Source of the DNA: Plazaster borealis
Taxonomy: Eukaryota > Echinodermata > Asteroidea > Forcipulatida > Labidiasteridae
Direction: 5' to 3'
Length of the DNA: 64,000 nucleotides
Assembly (NCBI GenBank): GCA_021014325.1
Contig: CM037460.1
Coordinates: 24,032,544-24,096,543, forward strand
Both the position numbers and the translations under genes were made by a program. The notes below the pieces were generated by a model. The model made no database searches. It was not told the DNA's origin and was given only the letters and a program-made list of their open reading frames with translations. Below, piece after piece: positions 1 to 12,400 of the stretch. Position 1 is the first letter of the stretch, and each line of letters opens with the position of its first letter.

Positions 1-262
1 CTTGCTTGGCAAGAACAGAAGTTTGTTTCATCTTGATATTTTCTTCTTGTAACCCCTTACCAAGAGTGGCTTTTAGCCTTGTTTAGGGCAAACTTGCACA
101 CAAACAAAATATTTTTTGTAAAACAAAACTCTGGTCTATTATGCAGAAAGCCAGCCGGCATAACACGGTATTATTGCTAGTTTCGCTAAGTGACACTGTC
201 TTAACAAATTCATCTCAAAATTTCAAAGTAAAATTAATTTGAGACCAGCCTCTTTTCTTTAC

Positions 263-425
263 CTCGTCTCCTTTGCCAGTCGACTCTGGTAGGCACTCTA
301 CCTGTATGACCTGTGGGTTGTTGGGATACACGATGCCGTATGCTGGGTAGACGGTGAACATTCCCAGCTGAAGCCTTGTGGTACTACCCCCACCACCACC
401 GCCGCCTCCACCACCGATGTCCTGC
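263..425 (-). CDS. HYDIN: HYDIN coding exon 56 (last in window)
   Basis: Residues 3427-3481, phase 2 to 0. A nine-glycine run is followed by LQLGMFTVYPAYGIVYPNNP and VIQVECLPESTGKGDE, matching the GMFTVYPGFG region of HYDIN. The acceptor is CAACCAG; the AG four bases into the exon would break the frame. Donor GAG/GTAAAG. Bases 1-262 are the next intron, with nothing recognisable. Confidence 0.93.
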
Positions 426-3400
426 CTGGTTGGTTTAAAGACAATTTAATAGAAATCACTAAAAACCGACATGAATTTGTAAACAGTGTATTTTGAAGGA
501 TCTAATCTTGCATCTTGTCACTGGGTTTTTCTAGTGGGGGTCGTGGGTTCGAATCCCACCTGAGTAATATGCCTGTGGGGTTTTTTCCCCGCAGGACTAG
601 AGAAAACACTGAGTATACAGTGCTAAAATACACAAACAGGTGTACTGTAAAAAACAAAAATATTATTTTGAAGCTTTTGCACAAATTTAATTTCTCTGGT
701 AAGTAATTGTCTGTCCGATTCCCGCTCTTAGCACTGGTGTCTTAGCACTGGTGTCCAGACGGCAAGCCACTTAACCATAATTTCTTCTCATCACCCAGGA
801 GTAGATGTGTATCCTGTAAAACTTATAATTGTGGAACGTAGAAGCGCAGCTTAAATGTATCAAACTTTGTGACTGTGACTATTTTCTTTGCTTGGACCCA
901 GTTTCCATTTATACTGGTTTTACCATTGTGCTATAAAAAGATAGAAGTATAGGTGCCACACTTTTCCCAAGTCAAACAAACTGAAAGAGTGATTCAAGAA
1001 ACAGGCAATCATTTTGATACTTCATCATACAAGTGAATAGACTAGCTCAATTGAGCTGAGAATTCACTTAATTTGTCAAATCAGGGTCCAACTTCGTAGC
1101 TCTGCTTACCACGGAATTCTGCGCTTACGGCCCATTGAATCATGTGCTTTGAAGGGCGCCGTAAGCGAAGAATTCTGCGGTAAGCAGCCCCGTGAAATTG
1201 GGCACAGCAGCTGATTTCACGAAACTTTCCACAACTGCTTAAGTCCACTTTTTGGTGTTAGTGGTGCACAACTTCACAATAAATGTTGCGCAAGTGGACT
1301 TAAGCAGTTGCGTAAAGTTTCAAGTAATTGACGGCAGGACAGAATGAACAGATGGAAACAAGGGTGAGGAAACGGTCATTTAACCAAATACTTGTACTTG
1401 TTCTGGTCGTATGCCCCAAAATAAAACAACACAGCCATCAAGGATGGGCTTAAGAAGAAATCTGAGTACAGCAGAGAGTTAAATTGTGCTCCCAAATGTT
1501 ACTTATTCACCCAATCCAGGAAGAATTTAACCACTCAAGAATGTAAGGACCACAGCCCGAGATTGATCACATTAGCGTTCCATCGTGCAAACCATGGATC
1601 GTCATGGATGTGATCAACAACAATAACAGCAACAATAGAGGATTGACTCAATAAGTCAAATCCAAAATGTTTGAACAGAGGGAAAATAAGGTGAAGAAAC
1701 CAGTCCGTTTATCCAAAGGTTTAGTTAGCTCTGGTTGTATGCACAAACCACACAAACCCGTCAGAAATGGGTTGTAGAAGAGTATTGAAGAGTAAATCCT
1801 CATACAGCAGACAATGTGTTCACAATATCCGAATTGGCGGCTACAGCTATTGCTACGACTGTTGCTAAGGATGTACTATAAATCAACGCATAATGATGCA
1901 GAAATCTAGCCATAGCCGTAGCCGTCAATTTGGACACGGTCTTATATTCACACTGGTGTGTGCTTATCACAGTGCACCACGAAAATTACCTGGTAGATAG
2001 CCTGAAGTTTTTGAAGATGGTTCCACCGAAGAAAAAAAAATTATTTCAACAAATATTTAAATAGTTAGTCTTGATAAAGGGGACAACTCATTCTAAAAAC
2101 TGTATTTCTAAAATTGCATTTTCATATCAAGAGTCCTAAATCCCTTCCGGTGTAAAAAGTGATGTTTATAACTCCCCCCCCCCCCCCCCTCCCAAGAAAA
2201 AAAATAATTACAGTCAGTTTAAAAAAAACAAATTAACTTAACATATTCAAAGTTTTTATTTCAGGACCTTTGGCTTAAAAAATGTTTTAAAACACTCTTT
2301 CCTCACAATCCCCACAACAAAAGTTGGGGAGCATTTTTACAATTGAGCGTATTTTTGACTGCATGAGTTGCGCTTTCAACGGCAAAGTTCCTAGCACCAT
2401 AATTACAGTTTTTATCTTATTTTAACTGCCTGTAAGTTATTTTCTTGTATCAATGGCCAAATAAATAATAATAATAACAACAATGAAATAAAACTTTGTT
2501 TCACTTGAACAATTTGGTTCACACATGCCCTCACGCAGTCAAAAATACTGCAAATTGAAGAGGAGTTATTTTACCTCATGGAATCAGCCCTCTTAGGTTT
2601 AGCTACGGAGCGGCCAGAGCTAGATCCATCCCTTGATTTACTGCGTTTGTTACCACCGGGTCTGTTGAGAAAAGACATCAAAAAACAAATATTAATAATA
2701 ATCAATAGTTGTTATATAACGCCAACCTCAATTCTACAATCCTAGCTTGGGCCACGTGACAATAAACATACCCTCCCCCAGCCCCCCGCTCAATGCTGCT
2801 AACCCCAGCTGGAGCGCAGACCTCGGAATGAGAGCCAACAATGACCCGGGATCGAGTCGCAGGAGCAGATATGGCCGGGATTGTAGATCAGGGAATGGCA
2901 AGCAGGCAAATGGCGACAGAAACAAAATAAAGAGATCGAAACAGATGAGTTTTCAAAATGTCTTTGAGTGATGTTAGTAAAAGTTAAGTCTGATCTGAGC
3001 CAATATAACTCTAAGGCCTGTGTTTATATCCGGTTTCATTGGCATTAAACGGCTGAGAATATTTATATTCCCCCTGGACAGGATGCCAGTCCATCGCAGG
3101 TGACTTCCCCAGCTTTCACCGGTACCTCATTTGTACTCCTTGGTGGATAGAAGCAATTATTGCAAAGTGCCTTGCTCAAGGACACAAGTGTCGCGACTGA
3201 CCAGGCCAGGATTCAAAAACCAAATTCTGTAAGTTGATCTGATGAAGAACAAAGTGACTAAATATTTGTTTTACAGTGCATTATTAACACTGCTGTTCAA
3301 GTGTCTTTCAGCTTTACAGACAACTTTTTAAAAAAAAAATTTAAAAAATTGAACTGATTAAGCTGAAAAACAAGGTGCATGTCGGAAGGCCGGTGAACAG

Positions 3401-6400
3401 GGCCCAATTTCATGGCACTGCTTACCGTGGAATTCTGCGCTTACGCCCAGCTGCGGACAAAGAAATACACACGTTACAGGGCGCCATAAGCGCTGAATTA
3501 TTTGGTAAGCAGCGCCATGAAAATGGGCCCAGCTGAGTCTGCAAGAACCTGTGCAAAGTTGTGATCTCAGTACTTGTCATTTGAGTGATTTCAGGTTTAG
3601 TATGGCTGTCATTTGTTCTTTTCTTAAAGGTATTATATATTCTTTACTTTAATTTTTTTTAAAGATGTAGTTATTTCTTTGTCCAATTTTATACCACTTG
3701 TATAGTGAGGGTCTAAAATAGTTAGTTTGAATTAGTTATCCACAAAACACTGATTTCTGTGAATGATTTATGATGCAATTTGTTGGTAAAAATACAACTG
3801 GCGTTAACAAAATTTCAAATTACAGGCCTGAGGTTGATTTCACAAAGCACTAAGATTCATCTTAAGATGAGTTGTCAGTATTACCATAGTAATTTGTATT
3901 GTGACATCACTCTTTGCTTAGCAGTTTAACATTTTTTACAGTTAAGATCAATCTTAGCTCTTAGTGAAATTGTCCCCTGAAATTATTGAGGCAAACAGGG
4001 GCCACTAGCTCTCTTGCTCTGGTCTTGGCTAAGGTGCCCCACGAACGAATTTATCATTACTTTGGGTTTTCTTACAGAAGTGTCTTTTTTCCCCCATGGA
4101 ACGCGGCTTTGATATTGAAATTCTAATCTTGAATTTGGGTTGGATTAACATGTGCCTGTGCCTTGATCAGAATGCGGCAATTTCATGCCAAAAAAGTAAT
4201 TAAGTTGTAGACAATTCATTTATTTGTAGAGGAGTTTTACAGCCTGGGATGTGAGTAAAAGTTAAGTTTCATTATTTTAAAATATACAAAGGTGCAAATG
4301 GTTAAAGGGCGCATTTTCAAACAGCTGCTTAAAAAATTTACTTAGCATAGAAAATTGTGCTTGAAGAATCAGGTTTACCATTCAAAGTGCTATTGGATGT
4401 CCACTGATTTTGACTGGTTCCTGCTTAATTCCTGCTTTCCAATTAAATCTGTTAAGCAGAGTTCACTGCTAGAGCAGGGCCCAATTTCATAAAGCTGATG
4501 TTAAGCATGTAACAATTTAATTTGTGAAGCAGAAATAAGTGGGGTACCAGTCACAAATAAGGTACACTACATAACATTTTGGCTGGCAACCTGTTTTTGC
4601 TAAGCATGATTTGCCTGTGCTGAGCTAATATTGAGTGCAAGCTAACAAATTAACGAAAGTGGGCTCAGCTCTTTTGATATAGACCCCTTGTATATTTTAT
4701 GAAGGCCTTATGTCCCACTGGGGACAAAGAGGAGAAAATAAAACAACCTCAAACACCGCCCTCGCTGAGGTCAAATGAAGACCTATTAGTGGTTGAGATT
4801 TGTGCGTGGTGCGAAACATAAGTGCATGTTTCCATTTTTTGAAACTCAGCGATGGCTGCCTATGCAAGGGGTCTATTAAAGGTATCGTACACGTTTGGTA
4901 ATGACTCAAAACAAATATTAGCATAAAAACTTACTTGGTAACAAGCAACGGAGAGCTGTTGATAGTATAAAACATTGTAGGAAACGACTCCCTCTGAAGT
5001 AATGTATTTTTTGAGAAAGAGGTAATTTCTCACTAAAATAATAAAAACTTCTTGCAAGAACTTTTTATTCCTATATCTGAAAGCACACAAATTTGTACAA
5101 CAAGGGTGTTTTTTCTTTCATAATTTTCTTGCAACCTCGATGACCAATTGACCCCAAATTTTCACAGGCTTGTTATTTTATGCATATGTTGGAATACACC
5201 AAGTGAGAACACTGGTCTTTGACAATTACCAAACGTGTTTAGTGCCTTTAAACTGAGCCGAGGTGTTAGTTCCACTGAGAAGGAGTGTAGTGATTAGTAA
5301 GCTGGTGGGAAAAAAGACCACTAAGGTGCAGGGTATTTGTTGGTCGTTGTTTACCTCAGGAACTGGAAAGAAGCTTTTGATGCCCGAGATCCACTATGAT
5401 AGTAAGCAAGCATTATGAGATTGAGCGGTCAAAGCAAATGGAAAACAGTATCAGGATGGAACAAAGATTTAAAAAAAAAAAATACATCTTGAAATGCTGC
5501 AAAGTAGATGACGTGAACTAGGAGAAGTTTGCAAAGTACATTTCTCTTGTGCATTGTGGAGTTTTACTTCAAAAGATCTTCAGAGCATACAAAAACAAAA
5601 TCGTAAAATTTGGACACCAACTTATCTTTTTGGGAGCCACCACAACAAAATCTGAGGAGATGTTGCCCATGCTCATCTCATGCATATTCAAACATTTTTT
5701 GGGGAATCTTTGAGTCCCACTAACGTTGGTTTCGTGAAACTTGAAACAAAATTGCGCACTTTAACAGGGAACGAGACTCAATCAACGTGCCTTAGACTTT
5801 GTACAGTCTATAACATGGTGCACCTGCAAACGCTCCGCCACTATGCAAGGTTTCAAATGATTCTTGTACGGAGACTACAAATGTAATCTAATCAATAAAC
5901 GTTTGTCACTATATTGGACTTGCGCTCAGAATATTATTAGTCATCACACAAGCGCAAGTGGAATATGGAAAAATATAGCACTTTTGCATCCCATATCCAA
6001 AGAGGCAAAGTTGGATATGAGACGCACCGATGTGCTATACTTGTCCGTATTCCACGAGCGCGTGTGTGAAAACGGATTTATCTTCACGCAAACTGTACAC
6101 AGCTTAAAGCACAATACGCGGTTTGATATATGGGCCTCACAACATAGGTTTATATCACACCACTTGTTGCTATGATGGGTCGACCAATCAGAATCAAAGA
6201 TTCAAGTTTGCTTGAAGCTAAATCTGAATGCAGTATATCACCGACATTTTCCTGGGAAAATATTAGTATCTACTAATTCTAGCCAAGATACAAGAAAAAT
6301 GAAACGAGAACAAGTGGAAAAGGTAGCGCTGAGAGCAATAAAAGTCAAGCAACAATAAATGTTAAGAGCAAGCGAGAAATGGTGAGAACACTTAACTGAG

Positions 6401-9400
6401 CAGGGGATTAAATCAGAAAAAAATATTCTATTTTAAAAAAATGACTCAAGCATGAAATGCGAAGAAAATGTATTGCAGCATCATCTAACATGTAAATGCT
6501 TTACTCCAAAGGAAAACCAGATGAACAAGAAACAAACTTTGTTCAGTTATGGTTGCAGAAGTAATTTTAGAATTTGAAACATTTCGGGAAAAAAAGGAAC
6601 AATTGGTGAGATCATTGAAATTGGGCCTGGGCCCAATTTCATAGAGCTGCTTAAGCGCAAAAAGTAGCTAAGCATGAAACATTTCTGCTTAGCAGAATAG
6701 GGTTACCAGCCTAAATTCCATCTCACATACACAATCTGTGACTGGTATCCCGCTTATTTTTGCTTAGCATAAATTTGTTAAGCAATATTTTCTGCTTAAG
6801 CAGCTCTATGCAATTGGGAACCGGATTAGTTGAGGTAGACTTACACTCTTCCTCTGAGCATAGGCTGCATCGGCTGCGAGTCGCGACTCATTCGGTTGAC
6901 GGTATACTTGAAGTCAAACTCCCCCTTGTTCTCGATGATGAAGGAGCGAGTGCGCCGTTGGCTGACCAGCACCGCGCCAAAGTTGATGTCACTGATCGGG
7001 AACACGTTGTACTTACTAAAGATGCTACGTACGCTGAGCTTGACCGGAATGCTGGCGATAGTCTCGCCGCTGTCGGAGATGTTGGGCTCAATCACCTGAA
7101 AAGAAAAATTTCCAAAGGGGTTAATAAAGTCAGGAATGAGATTTGCCAGATGTGAATATTCCTGAAAATGGCTTGCAGGTATGGGTTCTTTCTTGCTCTA
7201 GACCCAGAACCTCCCACATGTTACAATTCAGGAAGTTTTACAGACTCTGTGCATCACCAGAAATACAAAAATACAAGTTTGGACACAGTGTGGACAATTT
7301 TTTTCCCTTCCTTTGGTGACTGTTTAACAATGGAACAATAGTGTTGGCCAGCTTAAGCCAAATGTCACTTGGTAGTTATAATCGGCTTACTAGATAAACC
7401 ATTGTCCGGTATATCTACCTGAGCTAGATCGCAAACACAAATCCTTCATTCCTTGGTGGGCTACTTTCGAGCTGAATCCGCATGTTCTCCGACCAACGAA
7501 AGGCACCCACAATAGTGTTTGATAATGAGGGAACCTAATAATCACTGGAGCGAAAACTATAGGTTGCACAGGGCGATGACAATTTTGGAACAACTTCGTG
7601 CAGCCACGCGTCGGCACGCGTGGAACGCGTTCTTAATTTATCTATGGTCCCAAAACCTGCACAGCCACGTTACCAAAATCTGCAGCTATGACCTGATTTT
7701 TGATTCTGCCTTCACTTTAAGCCTTGCCTGAGAACCTCAGCAAATGATCTTTTAGTTCAGACAGCACTCAAAATAGAAACTCACTTGACATTTGAGGATA
7801 GGCTGGTCCCTGATGGTGACCTCTTTGCGAGACTTGAAGATAACCTGGACCTGTGTGGGTCTGTCATTGGGTACTAGGACACCCTTCTGCGGGATCACAG
7901 AGAACAGGTTGATGATCTCCTGTCCGCTCGCCTCGGTCGTCTCAAAATTGAAGCTGGGATGGGGAAAATTTAATTAAAAACGTTAGACGGAGGGGTAAAG
8001 TGTACATAACAGCAGGATTTTAAGACCAAACTGAAATAAAACCTAATGACACGCCATTTTTAATTGCTTTTCTTCTTGTGAGCACCTTGAGCACCCCTTG
8101 GTTGGATATGTTTTGTGCGTTACAAATATCTTTATTTTTGTTAATATTTTAAGGCAATTCAGTTCGGGCTCACATGGAGTGCATCTTCAATTTTGAAAAA
8201 AACACAACTCCAGGGAAGCTAAATAAACTTGAGCTCACACCTCCACAAGAGTATGCCTAATGCACACACACAAAATTCACAGAAAAGGTTGAACATAAAA
8301 TTAGCTGTTCAGATGGTCTCATCAATAGTTTTTTTTCTTCTAACTCCTTGGTGTTTTAAGCCAGAGACAATCGCCATTTGGATCATACAGAGATGCCACT
8401 GTGGTAACGAATAAAAAAATGAAAATTATTTTTCCTTAGACAAAAGCAGAAAGCCACTGAATGAATGTTGTGTGTGGTATTCCATTGTGACAAATTATTG
8501 CAGAGCAATCATCGCAGAGATGCCAACATTGAATTCCCCAAAAGCCGCCGAGCACTTAAGTTCAAGTCAGGCATACAACTCACCGAGCCGTAAAAATAGG
8601 AAAATTACGACATTTACGATATAAACTAATATTTTCAGCGAAAATCGCTTGTTGCAAAGCGGACTTGCTTTAGAGGCCAAACAATAACAAGTTTATTCAG
8701 GCTTGATTTAAAAAAAAAAACGGTCGTGTCACTTGTGTCCTTAAGCAAGACACTTGACCATTATTGCTGCGTCCTTCGGATGGGACGTAAATTCGTAGGT
8801 CCTGTGTGTTGTGTAATGCACGGAAAAGAACCCAGTGCATCCTAAAGAGAAGGGGTTCGCCCCGGTCTTCCTGGTTTGATCGGCAGCATATTGCACCAGA
8901 GCACCTTGTAAACCATTACATGGTGCTATGTAAAGGAATAGGTCTCATACTTCAAAACGTACCTCCACATACCTTGCAGGAAAAAATACTGAGCTTTTTG
9001 ATACGCCCGTCGGGTGTGATAAAGCGCTATATAAGAACTCAGTTTTATTTATTATGATTGAGGGGTGGAGATTCCCTTGTTCTCCAGTACTGTTGCTAGT
9101 TACATGGAGGGCTAGGCCTAATTGATTGGTCTCTTATACCTGAAGGCGATTTCATATCGTCCCTTGTTCTTGAGGGAGCACGTCTGTTTGGTCTCATCCA
9201 TCACCCTGATGGTGCCAAAGTCCAGTCCCCCATCAGCACCCTTGGGGAAGCTCATATCCAGGGCCACATCGTAGGCCTCGGCCAACACCTGAATATTCTC
9301 CGTCTGTAGGAGACCCATAATGTTCTCCACATCGGATACCTGTAGCCAAGTAAAAAAAGGGTGAGATTTATTTGTTTAAATAAAACTTTGTTTAGTCAGG

Positions 9401-12400
9401 GTTTCATTGTGACAACAATATTCTCAAAACAAAACTATTCCGGCAGTTCCGAAAAAATAATACCGCACAGAGGCAAGTTAAAGATTAACAAAATATCTCA
9501 GTGAAGTGGTTTAAAGAAAGTGCCTCTTACCTCAAGTCTGATCATCTTCTTGAGGTTCGTGGGTCTCATCGCTCTGAAGTGAGCGTTCAGGGCAAACTCA
9601 GACTTGGGATCAATGACCCCAGTGTCTGTCGTCACTGAAAAGTCATCCCCAAGATTCTCCAGCCCACTGATGCGCCAGGCCACGGGAAGGAGGGTGCTGT
9701 TCCGAAGGTAGATTGTCTTGGTGTCTTTCCTGAACGGCAGTAATCAAGGGGAAAAACAAAACAAAAACAAACACATTATCAACATTGTCAGCAAGGCATA
9801 ATGGGCAAAGCTTCTTGATTTCTCATGGCTGTTTCGAAGGTAGATTGTCTTTGTGTCTTTCCTGAATGGCAGTTAATGAGGGGAAAACAACACAAACACA
9901 AACACATTATCAACAGTGTCAGCAAGGCATAATGGGCAAAGCTTCTTGATTTCTCATGGATTTAGGAAAAACTAAATGGGACAATACAAAAAGTCCCTCT
10001 CACAGTTTAAGATCTGAAAAAATCAAACACCTTCCGAAAGTACAATGCTCAAACATTAATGAAACCTTAACTGACAGTTTACCAGTTGTATTTTATAAAA
10101 TTATTTTAGTACACTAAACCTGGGGAATATCACTGCTTGATTGTATAACCATTTTCAGAATTGTTATGCATCATGGCCGAGTAATCTAGAGCAATGAATT
10201 TAAGTTCTGATGGCTGAGTTATCTTCTGATGTCACCCCGGCTGATTGTTCCGTGCTCCAAAAGGAGGGCTGGGGACAGCTCATTCTTTGTTGTTGCCTCT
10301 AAATTGTGGAGCACGCTGCTGTGTGCGGCATCTACTGCGACTTTCAAGGAGCAACTCAAAACTCACCTATTTCCCAGTCTGTGATCTGTTTGTTGTAATG
10401 TATTTTCTTCATTTCTTTTCGTTTAATTCTGTTGTTGATTGTGAGGTGCTGTGTTCTTTGTAGAGGGCCACATAAATGCTCTGTATTATTATTATTATTA
10501 TAACCCCTGTCTTGACTTGGGAAAGACAATTGACCAATTTTGCTTCTCATCACCAAATAATAAATGGGTAACTGTGAGGGTACAGATTGTTGATGTGATA
10601 GCGACCTGTGCACTGATTTGGCTGCCGGTGCTGCATACTCCTAAGGAGATGGTTTCAGGAATGCTTAAGGCCCAATGAACAGGGGTAGTAGTAGTAGTAC
10701 AAGGTGATTTGATACAAGGTTTAAAAGCGCCTGATAAATGCCAATTATACATACATACATATCAGCATTTATATCAGGCGCCTTTTTCTTAAGGTTACAA
10801 AGCGCCTACAGAAGATGCGACAAAAAAGTCCAAACTCAAGGTGTTCCAATGTGTAGTCAAATAAAACAATCAAGTATTTCGGTATAAATGAGTCTGAAGT
10901 AGTTTCTTGAGTTGTCCAAGTGTAGTTGCATGGCGAAGATGTGATGGTAATGAGTTCCATACAATTAGAGCAGCAGCAGAAAATGCACGTGAACCAGCTC
11001 TAGAGACGGTGCGATGTTCGGCCAAGAGGTTCTCTGAGGAAGAGCGTAGGGAACGCGGTGGGACATATGGATGTAGAATGTCAGATATGTCAGATAATTA
11101 TTATTAGTAGTAATTAATTTGACAGATAAAAGCTTTGACTGGAAACTTCTTGCATGGGCAGCTAACATAACCTACCGGTGCAGAAGAACTTTCTCAAAGT
11201 GTAGTTGTTTTTTGTCCAGTTCCAGCTCGGGTCGCACCCCGTAGCAGCTAATCTTGAAGAGGATCGGTTCTGGATTCTCCTTGACACAGCAGACAATGCT
11301 GTCCTCGAAGAAGCCCTGGTTCTTAGGGTAGGCCCACAGCGTCAACTCCTGCAATAGGAAGGCGACAGAAAAATGCTAGACTTTATATTGTCAACCCTTT
11401 ATTGGCTCTTTTAGTTCGCACTTCAATATTCAAGGCTCAAAATCTGAGGTGTACATTTTTATACCTGCTTTGTCAAAACTGCACAAAGAAGAGCTAAATC
11501 TTTACCATTTTTTTTCTAGCTGGTTGGTCTAGAAATTCTTTCTAGATCTTTTTGCAAATTCTTTGCTTTGGTATTTTATTCTTTTAAAAAATTAGCTGAA
11601 TTATTAAACAGCAAGTTGTTAACTTTTTTTTTCCCCACTGTCAATCTGTCAATCTGAAGCTCATCTGAGAATAAAAATATTATGAAATGATGATAGCGGC
11701 ACGATGAGGAAGATTTTTGAGTATTTTTGGAACAAGAAAAATTAAAGGAGATGGATGCTGTCGGAAAACAGTTAACTCACTTATTAAAAATACAAAGACA
11801 AATTCTGTCAGAAAGCAAGCTGCTATAAGAAATTTGTAATTGTTTAACCTAAAATTGAATACAAAATTACCCTATCAGTTACCCCTGTGGTTTACTACTT
11901 GACATCACTAAATTCTTGAAATTTCAATAGATTTTGGGTAAAGGCCAGGGCATTTTTTTTTAGGCAAGTTGGAGGCAACCAGCTGCACTGCATCAACAAG
12001 GAAAACTTCGGCAGCACAAGAGACAATATTTTAGCTAATATTTTTTTATGAGTTTTTCTTATCACAGATTGCCTGGAGAACTGGTTGTCTGTAAATTGCC
12101 TCGTGTCAATGACCTCTTGGAGGCCAGGATTCACCGTGGTCAAGTGGTTAGACTGCAGGACTTGCACACAAGGTTGTGGGTTCGAATCCAGCCAGGCTAA
12201 CCGCTGATTTAAAAATGACCAGAATAAGTAATGTCGTCTAGTTACCGACTCACAATTTGATTTGTGCAATTCATAATCATAGACGCTAAACCAACATTTG
12301 TATACGAGAATTTGGCCGTTGCCAACTTGGCGTTTATACCCCCTTGTGGGAGCTTTGCCGAGTTTCCTTGTTGGGAAGATCATCCAAACAAAACAAACAA

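Noticed and set aside
60..100. A further HYDIN exon ending at a donor-like site near 60
   Set aside because: The donor-like GTAAGG is present, but the only nearby acceptor would give a 17-nt exon and no HYDIN-like peptide.
5864..6175. 103-codon open frame on the plus strand
   Set aside because: It spans an imperfect inverted repeat, resembles no protein I know, and lies in a repeat-rich HYDIN intron.
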